Of a stretch of 33,681 nt of DNA, positions 16,418-23,268 are shown one piece after another. Under the pieces are notes generated by a model that did no database searches, was not told where the DNA came from, and saw nothing but the letters and a program-made list of their open reading frames with translations. The stretch covers positions 1 through 33,681 of the forward strand of contig CAJKDC010000018.1 in the NCBI GenBank assembly GCA_905198575.1, written 5' to 3'. The position numbers were made by a program, and so were the translations under genes. This DNA is from an uncultured Bacteroides sp. GTDB lineage: Bacteria > Bacteroidota > Bacteroidia > Bacteroidales > Bacteroidaceae. Each line of letters opens with the position of its first letter. The first letter of the stretch is position 1.

Positions 16418-16436
16418 GTCCGTCTTATTTTTTTTC
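16400..16436 (+). terminator. Terminator after the LolD-like gene, containing its stop codon
   Basis: GACGGACTTAT (16400-16410) pairs perfectly with ATAAGTCCGTC (16414-16424) around a 3-nt loop, followed by TTATTTTTTTT. The UAA at 16415-16417 lies within the 3' arm. Confidence 0.88.
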
Positions 16437-16490
16437 GGTTGTCGGTATAGCGGTTTCGTCCTTTAAATATTCCGTTTCATCTTTTTTCTT

Positions 16491-16522
16491 ATTGTTCGCT
16501 GGGGGCAAAGAGCGTACTTTTG
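16491..16522 (+). promoter_or_regulatory. Promoter of the efflux adaptor gene
   Basis: TACTTTTG (16515-16522) matches the -7 consensus; ATTG (16491-16494), 20 bp upstream, matches three of four bases of the -33 TTTG. The ATG follows 33 bp downstream. Confidence 0.6.
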
Positions 16523-16555
16523 GTCCGAAAGTTATTAAAATAAGAAAAAAGGAAC

Positions 16556-17599
16556 ATGAAGATTGTTTTAGTATTATTATCACTACCGTTTTTCCTCTTT
16601 GCCTGTAGTGAAGCACCTTCGTCGGAGAAACTCTTGCCGGCAGTGAAGGTCGTAAAAGTTGGAACGCTTGAAAACTCCTGTACGCAGGAGCGTAATTTCA
16701 GTTTTATAGCCGAACCTTACCGGACAACCTCCCTTTCATTCCGTGTAGGAGGACCCGTTTGTACGTTTACAGCTCAAAATGGACAGTTTTTTAAAAAAGG
16801 TGAACTCATTGCTGCTATTGATAACCGTGATTTTGTGATACGGAAAGAACGTGCAGAAGCTGTACTTGCCCATGCAGAATCAGAATATCGGCGCATTCAT
16901 AATCTGTATCAGCGGAATAATGTTTCGGCTGCCAGTTATGAAAAAGCGAAGGCTGATTATGAGAAAGCTAGAGCTGATTATCGGGATGCAGAAAATGCAT
17001 TGGCTGATACGCGTCTGACAGCACCTTTTGACGGTTATGTACAAGAAGTTCACATCGAACGTTTTCAAGATGTAAAGCCTTCAGCTCCTGTTGTTACATT
17101 CATTGATATTTCTTTATTGAAGGCAGAGGTATACGTACCCGAAGCGTTGGCTGTATCGTTGAAAAATGATTCAGAGAAAGCGTGTACACTTTCGTTTGAG
17201 TCTTTATCGGGCAAGACGTTTGCTCCACTTCGTACCTACTTAACACACAGCACAACAAACAACAATATATCTTACTTATTTACAGCTGTTATTGAAAACA
17301 AGGATTATAACTTGTTTGGGGGAATGGCCGGTAGTCTGTCTTTTTCATTTGCACCTCTTGATACGTTATCTTTATCTAAGGCCATCCCCCAAACAGCTGT
17401 ATGTCATTCTGCAGAGTCTGGTTCTTATGTGTGGAAAATCGATGCCGACTCCGTTGCTCATCGGGTTCCTGTGATTTTGGGAGATTTACATGACAATAAT
17501 CAGGTGGAAATCGTGTCTGGAATTGACAAGGGAGATTATATCGCAGTTACTTCGATGTCTAATTTGAAAGAGAGCCAAAGAATTCGTTTGCTTAATTAA
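16556..17599 (+). CDS. RND efflux periplasmic adaptor (membrane fusion) lipoprotein
   Basis: A 347-residue HlyD/AcrA-like adaptor that would bridge an inner-membrane RND pump and a TolC-type channel. Signal peptide with lipobox LFACS, Cys17 as anchor. Residues about 45-95 form one half of the lipoyl domain (FRVGGPVCTFTAQNGQFFKKGELIA), 95-155 a helical hairpin (coiled coil ending in DYRDAENALADTRL), then TAPFDGYVQEV, the second lipoyl half, and a beta-barrel plus membrane-proximal domain. All domains are present at normal length. The RND pump gene after it is truncated and no TolC gene follows, so this adaptor has probably lost its local partner. Confidence 0.9.
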   Translation: MKIVLVLLSLPFFLFACSEAPSSEKLLPAVKVVKVGTLENSCTQERNFSFIAEPYRTTSLSFRVGGPVCTFTAQNGQFFKKGELIAAIDNRDFVIRKERAEAVLAHAESEYRRIHNLYQRNNVSAASYEKAKADYEKARADYRDAENALADTRLTAPFDGYVQEVHIERFQDVKPSAPVVTFIDISLLKAEVYVPEALAVSLKNDSEKACTLSFESLSGKTFAPLRTYLTHSTTNNNISYLFTAVIENKDYNLFGGMAGSLSFSFAPLDTLSLSKAIPQTAVCHSAESGSYVWKIDADSVAHRVPVILGDLHDNNQVEIVSGIDKGDYIAVTSMSNLKESQRIRLLN

Positions 17600-17618
17600 C
17601 AATAAAGGATGAAGACTT

Positions 17619-18539
17619 ATGAAGAGTAATATGTCGATTTTCTTTTTAAAGAACAGAGCATTAAGCTGGCTTTTATTGATTCTGATATTGGCAGGCGGTT
17701 TTTATTCCTATCTGAAGATGGGAAAACTGGAGGATGCTCCCTTTACGATAAAACAGGCGGTTGTTACTACGGCCTATCCCGGTGCATCTCCTCTTGAGGT
17801 ACAGCAGCAAGTGACTGATGTACTGGAGGAGTCTATACAATCTCTGGGAGAACTGTATTATCTGAAATCGGAAAATCGGGTTGGCTTGTCCAAAATAACC
17901 GTATATGTAAAAAAAGAAATTCGTGTCGATGCCATGCAGCAGCTGTGGGATAAACTGCGCAGAAAGGTGAATGACGTACAGAACAAATTGCCCGAAGGAG
18001 CTGGTCCGTCGGTGGTAAATGATGATTTTGGAGATGTACTGGGTGTGTTCTATGGCTTGCAGGGAAACGGAGTTTCCTGGCGGGAACTGGAAGAGCAGGC
18101 AAAGCTGATAAAAAATGAATTCCTGAACATTCAGGATGTTGCTAAAGTAGAAGTCTTTGGTGTACAGTCTCGTACAATTGAAGTGAATGTTCAGCCGTCT
18201 TTGTTTTCGCAGACAGGGACTACTATGGGGGATATCGTGGCTGCTTTCCAGAAACAGAATAAAATTACAGATGCAGGAGCCATTGAAACCCGTGATAACA
18301 GGTTGCGTATTGAAACAACGGGATCTTTTTCTAATCTGGATGAAATCGAGAATTTAACGATAACTTCTCGTTCCGGCGAAAACTTTCGTTTGGGAGATAT
18401 TGCGGTACTTTCGGAATCGTATGTACGGCCTGAAAGAAATAAAATGAAGGTAGACAATGTTCCTGCATTGGGTATTGCCATTTCGACGGTGGCAGATGTA
18501 TTATTCGTATTGAGCCCTATTTTAATAATAAAATGCTGA
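17619..18539 (+). pseudogene. RND efflux pump, truncated after about 291 codons
   Basis: Codons 1-291 match the start of an RND (HAE1/AcrB-like) pump: first membrane helix (LSWLLLILILAGGFYSYLKMG), then the porter region with AYPGASPLEVQQQVTDVLEE and the NKMKVDNVPALGIAISTV segment, which normally precedes the second porter half. Full pumps have over 1000 residues. From about 18492 the reading changes to an unrelated 15-residue tail and stop. Everything past that point is missing, including the remaining 11 membrane helices and the proton-relay residues, so it cannot pump. The break coincides with a LytTR-like remnant in another frame (18492-18622), indicating a deletion that fused two genes. 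It sits 19 bp after the adaptor gene. Confidence 0.88.
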
Positions 18540-18622
18540 TTAGTGTAAAACCACATTTTGAAGGTCAGATTTTTATCAGTAAAGAAAAGGTGTCTATGTT
18601 AAAAATATGGTTAAACTTTTAA
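18492..18622 (+). pseudogene. Remnant: C-terminal end of a LytTR-type response regulator
   Basis: In the frame starting at 18491-18494, the sequence reads IIRIEPYFNNKMLISVKPHF, then EGQIFISKEKVSMLKIWLNF and a stop at 18620-18622. I read this as the last part of a LytTR DNA-binding domain (pattern I-x-x-I-E-P-Y-F-N-x-K ... I-x-V-S-[KR]-x-K-V-x-x-[LF]-K-x-W-L). It has no start codon or promoter of its own. Histidine kinase/LytTR pairs often accompany Bacteroides efflux operons, so this is likely the end of a regulator gene that once lay downstream of the pump. The family call is from memory and moderate. Confidence 0.55.
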
Positions 18623-18640
18623 GGACTGCTTCTCATTCTT

Positions 18641-18671
18641 TTTGAAAACACATTTATTCAGTGTAACTTTA
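18641..18671 (+). promoter_or_regulatory. Promoter of the small periplasmic protein gene
   Basis: TTTG (18641-18644), a 19-bp spacer and TAACTTTA (18664-18671) give a near-complete Bacteroides promoter. Transcription would start near 18678, which places the upstream in-frame ATG at 18673 outside the message and supports the start at 18715. Confidence 0.75.
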
Positions 18672-18714
18672 CATGAATTACATGTGTATTGGATTTTTAC
18701 TAAACCTCTTAATT

Positions 18715-19131
18715 ATGACAAGAAAAAAAGAATTTGTTATGCTTTTGTTGTCATGGGTTATATGTTCTATTGTTGTTACAGCAAAAGCGCAGACCGTAGA
18801 TAAAGATGCTATGACAGACTTCTTATGTAAGGAGTTAGTGCAGGGAATGGAAATGGATAGTATTACTGCTGATAAATTTATCCCTTTGTATCGTCGGAAT
18901 CGGGCAGAACTGAATATTGCAAAGAAAGCTATTCAAACAAGGATTGAGGAGAATGGTGGTAGGGAAACGATGGATTACCATCAGGCTAGTAAAGTACAAC
19001 AGCTTATTGAGGATATTCAAAATAAATATAATAAAGAGTTTTCTCAACTGTTTTCTTGCAGAGATGTTCTTAAACTAAGACATTTGGAATACCAGAAAGA
19101 AGTGGAATATATTCAGCATAATTCAAATTAG
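18715..19131 (+). CDS. Small helical periplasmic protein, Spy/CpxP-like
   Basis: A 138-residue protein with a signal peptide (KKEFVMLLLSWVICSIVVTAKAQ). The mature part is predicted to be nearly all helix and highly charged, with a MDSITADKFIPLYRRNRAEL segment like the LT-x-x-Q/FxPLY helices of Bacteroides Spy/CpxP-type proteins, which in other bacteria act as periplasmic chaperones or stress sensors. Start chosen at ATG 18715 because of the promoter position and the normal signal peptide. It is transcribed alone, between the decayed efflux locus and a shared terminator; it may once have been part of that stress/efflux locus. Exact function not known. Confidence 0.65.
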   Translation: MTRKKEFVMLLLSWVICSIVVTAKAQTVDKDAMTDFLCKELVQGMEMDSITADKFIPLYRRNRAELNIAKKAIQTRIEENGGRETMDYHQASKVQQLIEDIQNKYNKEFSQLFSCRDVLKLRHLEYQKEVEYIQHNSN

Positions 19132-19146
19132 ATGCGGTCATATGAT

Positions 19147-19189
19147 AAAAAAAAGAGTCCTCAAGAAATTTTCTTAAGGACTTTTTTTA
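19147..19189. terminator. Bidirectional terminator between the Spy-like gene and mscS
   Basis: AGTCCTCAAGAA (19156-19167) pairs with TTCTTAAGGACT (19171-19182) with one mismatch, flanked by an A-run on the left and a T-run on the right. It lies between two convergent genes. Confidence 0.85.
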
Positions 19190-19202
19190 TGGGATAAATA
19201 GA

Positions 19203-20063
19203 TTAGTTTTGAGCCTGATGTACTGTAAGCTGTGGGAATGGGAATCCGATACCCTCTTTATTAAATGTAGCATAGACTGTTTTGTTAAAGTCGAAGACTA
19301 CATCCCAGTAATCGCTTGTTTTAGCCCAGGCTCTAACTTTGATATCTACACTGCTAGCTGACAATGAAGATAATCCAATAAATGGAGCAGGATCTTTTAA
19401 AATACGTGGGTCAGCTTCGATCAGTCTCTCTAAAACGCTTTTAACTTTTTCATAATCTTCACCATACTCTACTCCAAATACCCATTCTGCACGACGGGTT
19501 TCTTGTTTATTGTAATTGGTGATAGCATTGCTGCTCAGAGAACCGTTGGGAACGTAAATGATACGGTTATCTACCATTCTAAGAATAGTATGGAATATTT
19601 GTATTTCCTGTACAGTTCCGCTTACTCCTGATTGTGCATCGATATAGTCGCCTACCTTGAATGGCTTGAACACCAAAATAATCAGACCACCTGCAAAGTT
19701 TGCCAGGTTACCTGACAATGCCATACCGATAGCAACACCGGCAGATGCAAGGATTGCAGCAAAACTGGTTGTTTCAACTCCTAATTTGGCAACGATTGCA
19801 AAAGCCAAAATCAGGTTGAGTAATAAACTGGTCAGACTTTTCAGGAAAGTTTGTACGCTAACTTCAAGTTTGCGACGTTCCAGAAGTTTGGATAAGAGTT
19901 TATTGAGCTGTTTAATGATGAAACGACCGATGACATAAATCAGAACAGCTCCTATTAGTCGTTGTCCTACATCAATTCCGAAGTCAAGCAGTCTCTCCAG
20001 AATCTTTTCTAAATTAAAATGTTGGGCTACTTGTGCAGCCAGGAAAGTAGAAATCATATACAT
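19203..20063 (-). CDS. mscS: Small-conductance mechanosensitive channel (MscS family)
   Basis: A 286-residue inner-membrane channel that opens under membrane tension to release solutes after osmotic downshock. Three membrane helices are visible: about 33-51, 71-92 and the pore helix 101-131 (AAILASAGVAIGMALSGNLANFAGGL with its Ala/Gly face). The MscS beta-domain follows with FKPFKVGDYI and VPNG (171-174). The length matches E. coli MscS. The ATG at 20063 is used; one two codons in (20057) is possible. It starts 17 bp after yrdC and is probably its second gene. Confidence 0.93.
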   Translation of the reverse strand: MYMISTFLAAQVAQHFNLEKILERLLDFGIDVGQRLIGAVLIYVIGRFIIKQLNKLLSKLLERRKLEVSVQTFLKSLTSLLLNLILAFAIVAKLGVETTSFAAILASAGVAIGMALSGNLANFAGGLIILVFKPFKVGDYIDAQSGVSGTVQEIQIFHTILRMVDNRIIYVPNGSLSSNAITNYNKQETRRAEWVFGVEYGEDYEKVKSVLERLIEADPRILKDPAPFIGLSSLSASSVDIKVRAWAKTSDYWDVVFDFNKTVYATFNKEGIGFPFPQLTVHQAQN

Positions 20064-20080
20064 TATTTTTTAGTTGGTAA

Positions 20081-20692
20081 TTATTCAATTAATATTCCTT
20101 TTCCTTGGCGGATAATTTCAGGAACACCATTACAACAATTTACAATAGTAGAAGGTTCAATGCCTCCTATGCCTCCATTGATAATTAGGTCTACTTTTTC
20201 ACCAAATTTTTCATCTATTAATTCTGGATCTGTGATATATTCAATGTCCTCATTGGGTGAATAAGGTAGGGTACTTGTCAGAATCGGAGCATCCAGTCTT
20301 TCACAAATCTCGCGTATGATAGCATTATCTGGGATACGGATACCGACTTCTTTCCTGTTTCTAAATATTTTAGGTAAGCGGCTGTCAGCATTTAATATAA
20401 ACGTAAATGGTCCGGGGAGATTACGTTTCATCAGTTTGAATATGCTGTTTTCGATACGGGCATACTCGCTGATATTGCTAAGATCGTAACAGATAATGGA
20501 CAGATTGTTCTTTTTAGGATCAATATTTTTAATCTTGCATATTTTTTCGATAGCTCTTTCTTTTAGAGCATGACAACCTATGGCATACATCGTATCGGTG
20601 GGATAGATGATAATCCCTCCGTCATTGAGGATATCTACGACTTGCTGTATGTCGTTGAAATTGTTGTTCTTTTCGTATAATTTCAGTAGCAT
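20081..20692 (-). CDS. L-threonylcarbamoyladenylate synthase-type protein (Sua5/YciO/YrdC)
   Basis: A 203-residue YrdC-fold protein. YrdC/Sua5 enzymes make threonylcarbamoyl-AMP from threonine, bicarbonate and ATP for tRNA t6A37. Seen: GGIIIYPTDTMYAIGC (nucleotide/threonine pocket), KICKIKNIDPKKNNLSIIC, PGPFTFIL and the GIRIPDN motif. Length and the IEPSTIVNC end resemble the YciO branch, so a YciO-like role cannot be excluded. The start at 20692 (MLLKLYEKNN) is chosen because a -7 promoter element lies at 20716-20723, inside the longer possible frame. It is followed by mscS. Confidence 0.85.
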   Translation of the reverse strand: MLLKLYEKNNNFNDIQQVVDILNDGGIIIYPTDTMYAIGCHALKERAIEKICKIKNIDPKKNNLSIICYDLSNISEYARIENSIFKLMKRNLPGPFTFILNADSRLPKIFRNRKEVGIRIPDNAIIREICERLDAPILTSTLPYSPNEDIEYITDPELIDEKFGEKVDLIINGGIGGIEPSTIVNCCNGVPEIIRQGKGILIE

Positions 20693-20715
20693 TTGTTTTG
20701 ATTTTTTGGTTATTG

Positions 20716-20723
20716 CAAATATA
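20716..20723 (-). promoter_or_regulatory. Promoter -7 element of yrdC-mscS
   Basis: The minus strand reads TATATTTG then C, matching TAnnTTTG, 23 bp upstream of the yrdC ATG and within the helicase-yrdC gap. It allows yrdC and mscS to be expressed apart from the helicase. Confidence 0.6.
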
Positions 20724-20756
20724 CATTCTTCTTTGTCATTGTGTAATGAAGTTGAT

Positions 20757-22757
20757 TTATTTCTTTCTTTTTTTTCGTAGTGTTTCTGCAATGCGATATT
20801 GAATTATTGCTTCTATTTCTTTTCCACTTGCACTTAAAGCATCACCGAAATATTGATGTGCACCTGCGTGTTGAGGCTTGATACTGGTTGCTTTATCCAA
20901 ATCTGCAATAGCTCCTTCCAAATTATTCAGATACAAACGGAGACGCCCCCGATTATATACAGCTTTAAAATCCATAGGCCTGAGTTGTACAGCGTGATTC
21001 AGGCAAAACTCAGCTTCTTCCATCTCATCTTTATCGAACAAGGTTATTCCTTTTCTGACCCATGCATCCGTGAAATCGGGATAAAGTTCGATAGCCTTGT
21101 TGTAGTTGGCTAGTGCAGCTTTGGTGTCGTGAAACTTGGTTACACATTCATTTCCCATCAGATAATATTCTTGTGCATACTTTTCCAGATTCTTTTTGAA
21201 AGTGTTCATTTCTTCTTTCAGCTTGCTGTTTTCTTGTTTCAGTTTATTTATGATATGCAACTTTTTTCGGATGAACCGCTGATTGAGAGGTTTCTCTATA
21301 TCGTAACGCAGGTGAATAGCTTTGAAGAAGATATTAAGGAATTTGTCAAAGTCGCCTTCATCGAAAGCTTGTATCGATGCAATGTATTCAATATCTGCCT
21401 GAGCCTGTTTCATTGCTCGTTCAACCGATTGCGGATTGTTGAAGCGCTTGGCAAATGTGATTATTTCCGGATTGATAAAAATATCCCCACGAGTGATTTC
21501 TTTTTTCAGCTGAATTCCTTCTAATGACGTGCATCGGCTTAAAGCTACATAAGTTTGACCGCCTGCAAACACGCCTCCGGTAAAGTCAATAGCTACTCGT
21601 CTGAATGTAAGACCTTGGCTTTTATGTACAGTAATGGCCCAGGCCAAGCGGATGGGATATTGTGTAAATGTTCCCAGTTCCTCTTCTTCAATCTTTTTCT
21701 CAGCTTCATTGTATTTGTAGCGAATGTTACTCCAACTTTCTCGTTGTACATTATACTCTTCACCACTTTCAGTAATGATATAAATGCAGCCATCAGGACT
21801 GATTTCGGATATAGTACCGATGGTTCCGTTTACCCACCGTTTTTCTTTATCGTTTTTTATAAAGATAATCTGGGCACCAGGTTTGACTATCAGTTCCATT
21901 TGGGTAGGAAGGCTGTTTTCGGGAAATTCTCCTTGAATATCTCCTTTCAATGTTACCGGTTGGTCAGGTAGAGCTTTCAACTTTTGTTCATTGATGTAGT
22001 CTACAGTATCTCTTTTGCTGGCTAATGTGATGTATAGTTCTGAATTGTCTTTTGATATTGGGGCATTATAACGGGTATTGAGCAGTTGCAGATCGGTTGC
22101 AGTGACCATATTGGTCCGGATATGGTCTAAAACACTTACAAATACTTTATCCGTTTGTCGGTATACTTTCGTTAATTCGATGGCAACCAGCTCCCAATGC
22201 TGAAAAACGCGTGCGGAAAAGAAAAAGGGAGTAGGGTAGAATCTGTTGATAATTTCGCGCTCATCTGTCTTTACGACAGGCTCCAATTGGTATATATCTC
22301 CTACCAGCAAAACTTGTTTGCCACCGAAAGGCTCTCTCATATTGTGAGAGTAGACTCTTAGTATACGATCTATAAAATCAATGACATCAGCTCTTACCAT
22401 TGATATTTCATCAATGATCACCAATTCGATGTTTTTGATTAATTTTCTGTGCTCGGAGGAATACTTCAGCATTTCATGGAGCTTATTTCCTCTGAATTTA
22501 GGATCATCTGGCAAAAGAGGATGAAAAGGGAGTCGGAAAAAACTATGTAAGGTACTTCCTCCTGCATTGATGGCTGCAATGCCGGTAGGAGCCAGTACAA
22601 CATATTTTTTTTTGATTGTACTGCATATGTACTTCAGAAAAGTCGACTTTCCTGTACCCGCTTTACCGGTAAGAAAAACAGACTGCCGGGTATATTGAAT
22701 CAGCCTTAAAGCATTTTGGAATTCTTCGTTGTTGGTATCTATGGTTGGTTTTAACAT
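20757..22757 (-). CDS. PIF1-like SF1B helicase with C-terminal TPR domain
   Basis: A 666-residue protein. Residues 1-430 carry PIF1/RecD2-type helicase motifs: Walker A GKAGTGKST (31-39), Ia APTGIAAINAGGSTLHSFF (56-74), Walker B LVIIDEISM (112-120), motif III LVGDIYQLEP (151-160), then AWAITVHKSQGLTF and YVALSRC. These act as ATP-driven 5'-3' DNA helicases, often on G-quadruplex or stalled-fork DNA. A coiled-coil segment (about 503-527) leads into three to four TPR repeats (about 528-660) ending in a basic tail RKKRKK. The TPR part suggests a protein partner. I read it as one intact gene. Own promoter upstream; yrdC lies 64 bp downstream with its own promoter. Confidence 0.9.
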   Translation of the reverse strand: MLKPTIDTNNEEFQNALRLIQYTRQSVFLTGKAGTGKSTFLKYICSTIKKKYVVLAPTGIAAINAGGSTLHSFFRLPFHPLLPDDPKFRGNKLHEMLKYSSEHRKLIKNIELVIIDEISMVRADVIDFIDRILRVYSHNMREPFGGKQVLLVGDIYQLEPVVKTDEREIINRFYPTPFFFSARVFQHWELVAIELTKVYRQTDKVFVSVLDHIRTNMVTATDLQLLNTRYNAPISKDNSELYITLASKRDTVDYINEQKLKALPDQPVTLKGDIQGEFPENSLPTQMELIVKPGAQIIFIKNDKEKRWVNGTIGTISEISPDGCIYIITESGEEYNVQRESWSNIRYKYNEAEKKIEEEELGTFTQYPIRLAWAITVHKSQGLTFRRVAIDFTGGVFAGGQTYVALSRCTSLEGIQLKKEITRGDIFINPEIITFAKRFNNPQSVERAMKQAQADIEYIASIQAFDEGDFDKFLNIFFKAIHLRYDIEKPLNQRFIRKKLHIINKLKQENSKLKEEMNTFKKNLEKYAQEYYLMGNECVTKFHDTKAALANYNKAIELYPDFTDAWVRKGITLFDKDEMEEAEFCLNHAVQLRPMDFKAVYNRGRLRLYLNNLEGAIADLDKATSIKPQHAGAHQYFGDALSASGKEIEAIIQYRIAETLRKKRKK

Positions 22758-22788
22758 GCAACTATATAAATGGAGTAATTAATGTTAG

Positions 22789-22796
22789 CGAATTTA
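22789..22796 (-). promoter_or_regulatory. Probable promoter -7 element of the helicase gene
   Basis: The minus strand reads TAAATTCG, one base from TAnnTTTG, 31 bp upstream of the helicase ATG and downstream of the terminator at 22840. The same TTCG variant is seen before the DUF5020 gene. Confidence 0.4.
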
Positions 22797-22839
22797 ATCA
22801 ATATTTTTCATTATTGCATGTACCAATATGGATAAAAGA

Positions 22840-22870
22840 AAAAAGGCGGTTAATTTAACCGCCTTTTTCC
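22840..22870. terminator. Terminator after the 33-codon gene
   Basis: GGCGGTTAA (22845-22853) pairs perfectly with TTAACCGCC (22855-22863), flanked by A-run and T-run. On the minus strand it ends the transcript of the small gene at 22899-23000. A second small hairpin, ATAGAGA/TCTCTAT (22876-22882 with 22885-22891), sits between the two. Confidence 0.85.
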
Positions 22871-22898
22871 TTTAGATAGAGACATCTCTATAATATTT

Positions 22899-23000
22899 TC
22901 AGCATTCTTTGTTATTGCTTTGCTCATAGAGCATTACATAACCCCAAATCATAGGATCTGCATTCGCAATTCTTCTAAAAATGTTTTTTACCTTTTTCAT
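22899..23000 (-). CDS. 33-residue small protein, no recognised family
   Basis: The minus-strand frame from ATG 23000 to TGA 22899 encodes MKKVKNIFRRIANADPMIWG, then YVMLYEQSNNKEC. It has a basic, probably amphipathic N-terminal helix, a hydrophobic aromatic centre (PMIWGYVMLY) and a polar end with Cys. A purine-rich AAGAAAGGG lies 8 nt before the ATG. The frame is framed by a TATCTTTG -7 element (23143-23150) and a strong terminator (22840-22870), so it is an independent transcription unit with a leader of about 135 nt that can fold. These signals support a real gene or an RNA with a coding part. The function is unknown; size and charge would fit a membrane-associated regulator or a peptide of a toxin/antitoxin or attenuation system, which is only a guess. 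Confidence 0.65.
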   Translation of the reverse strand: MKKVKNIFRRIANADPMIWGYVMLYEQSNNKEC

Positions 23001-23050
23001 AATGTTACCCTTTCTTTTTTATTAACTATTAATACCTAAAAACAAACTAA

Positions 23051-23091
23051 TTTATCCATTTTGTCGCTTCACGGCGAGATTGGATGATAAA
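23051..23091 (-). promoter_or_regulatory. Stem-loop in the 5' leader of the 33-codon gene
   Basis: ATCCA (23054-23058) pairs with TGGAT (23081-23085) and TCGC (23064-23067) with GCGA (23074-23077), giving a two-part hairpin in the leader RNA. Next to it is a 7-codon frame (23036-23059, MDKLVCF and stop) and, nearer the 5' end, the palindrome GTTCTAGAAC (23111-23120). This could be a regulatory leader; no known riboswitch is recognised. Confidence 0.4.
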
Positions 23092-23142
23092 CCTTATTAA
23101 GTAATCTTTAGTTCTAGAACATTTTGTTTTTTGATTACACTG

Positions 23143-23150
23143 CAAAGATA
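23143..23150 (-). promoter_or_regulatory. Promoter -7 element of the 33-codon gene
   Basis: The minus strand reads TATCTTTG then C, an exact TAnnTTTG match. A TTTTG lies 15 bp upstream, shorter than the usual 19-21 bp. Transcription would start near 23136. Confidence 0.6.
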
Positions 23151-23268
23151 AGGAGTATTTTAAATCAAAAGTATGTTTTATAGCATATAATTTAAAAACT
23201 ATGGTTCTTATTGACGTATATCAAAAAAAGGGCTACTTTTTGTAAAAAACAAATTTTTATATCAGCAA

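Noticed and set aside
20693..20791. Longer yrdC start
   Set aside because: It overlaps the helicase gene end and includes a TATATTTG promoter element; the shorter form matches the family's length.
23221..23268. Terminator after the fucosidase gene
   Set aside because: Only A/T-runs and a 5-bp stem are seen; no convincing hairpin.
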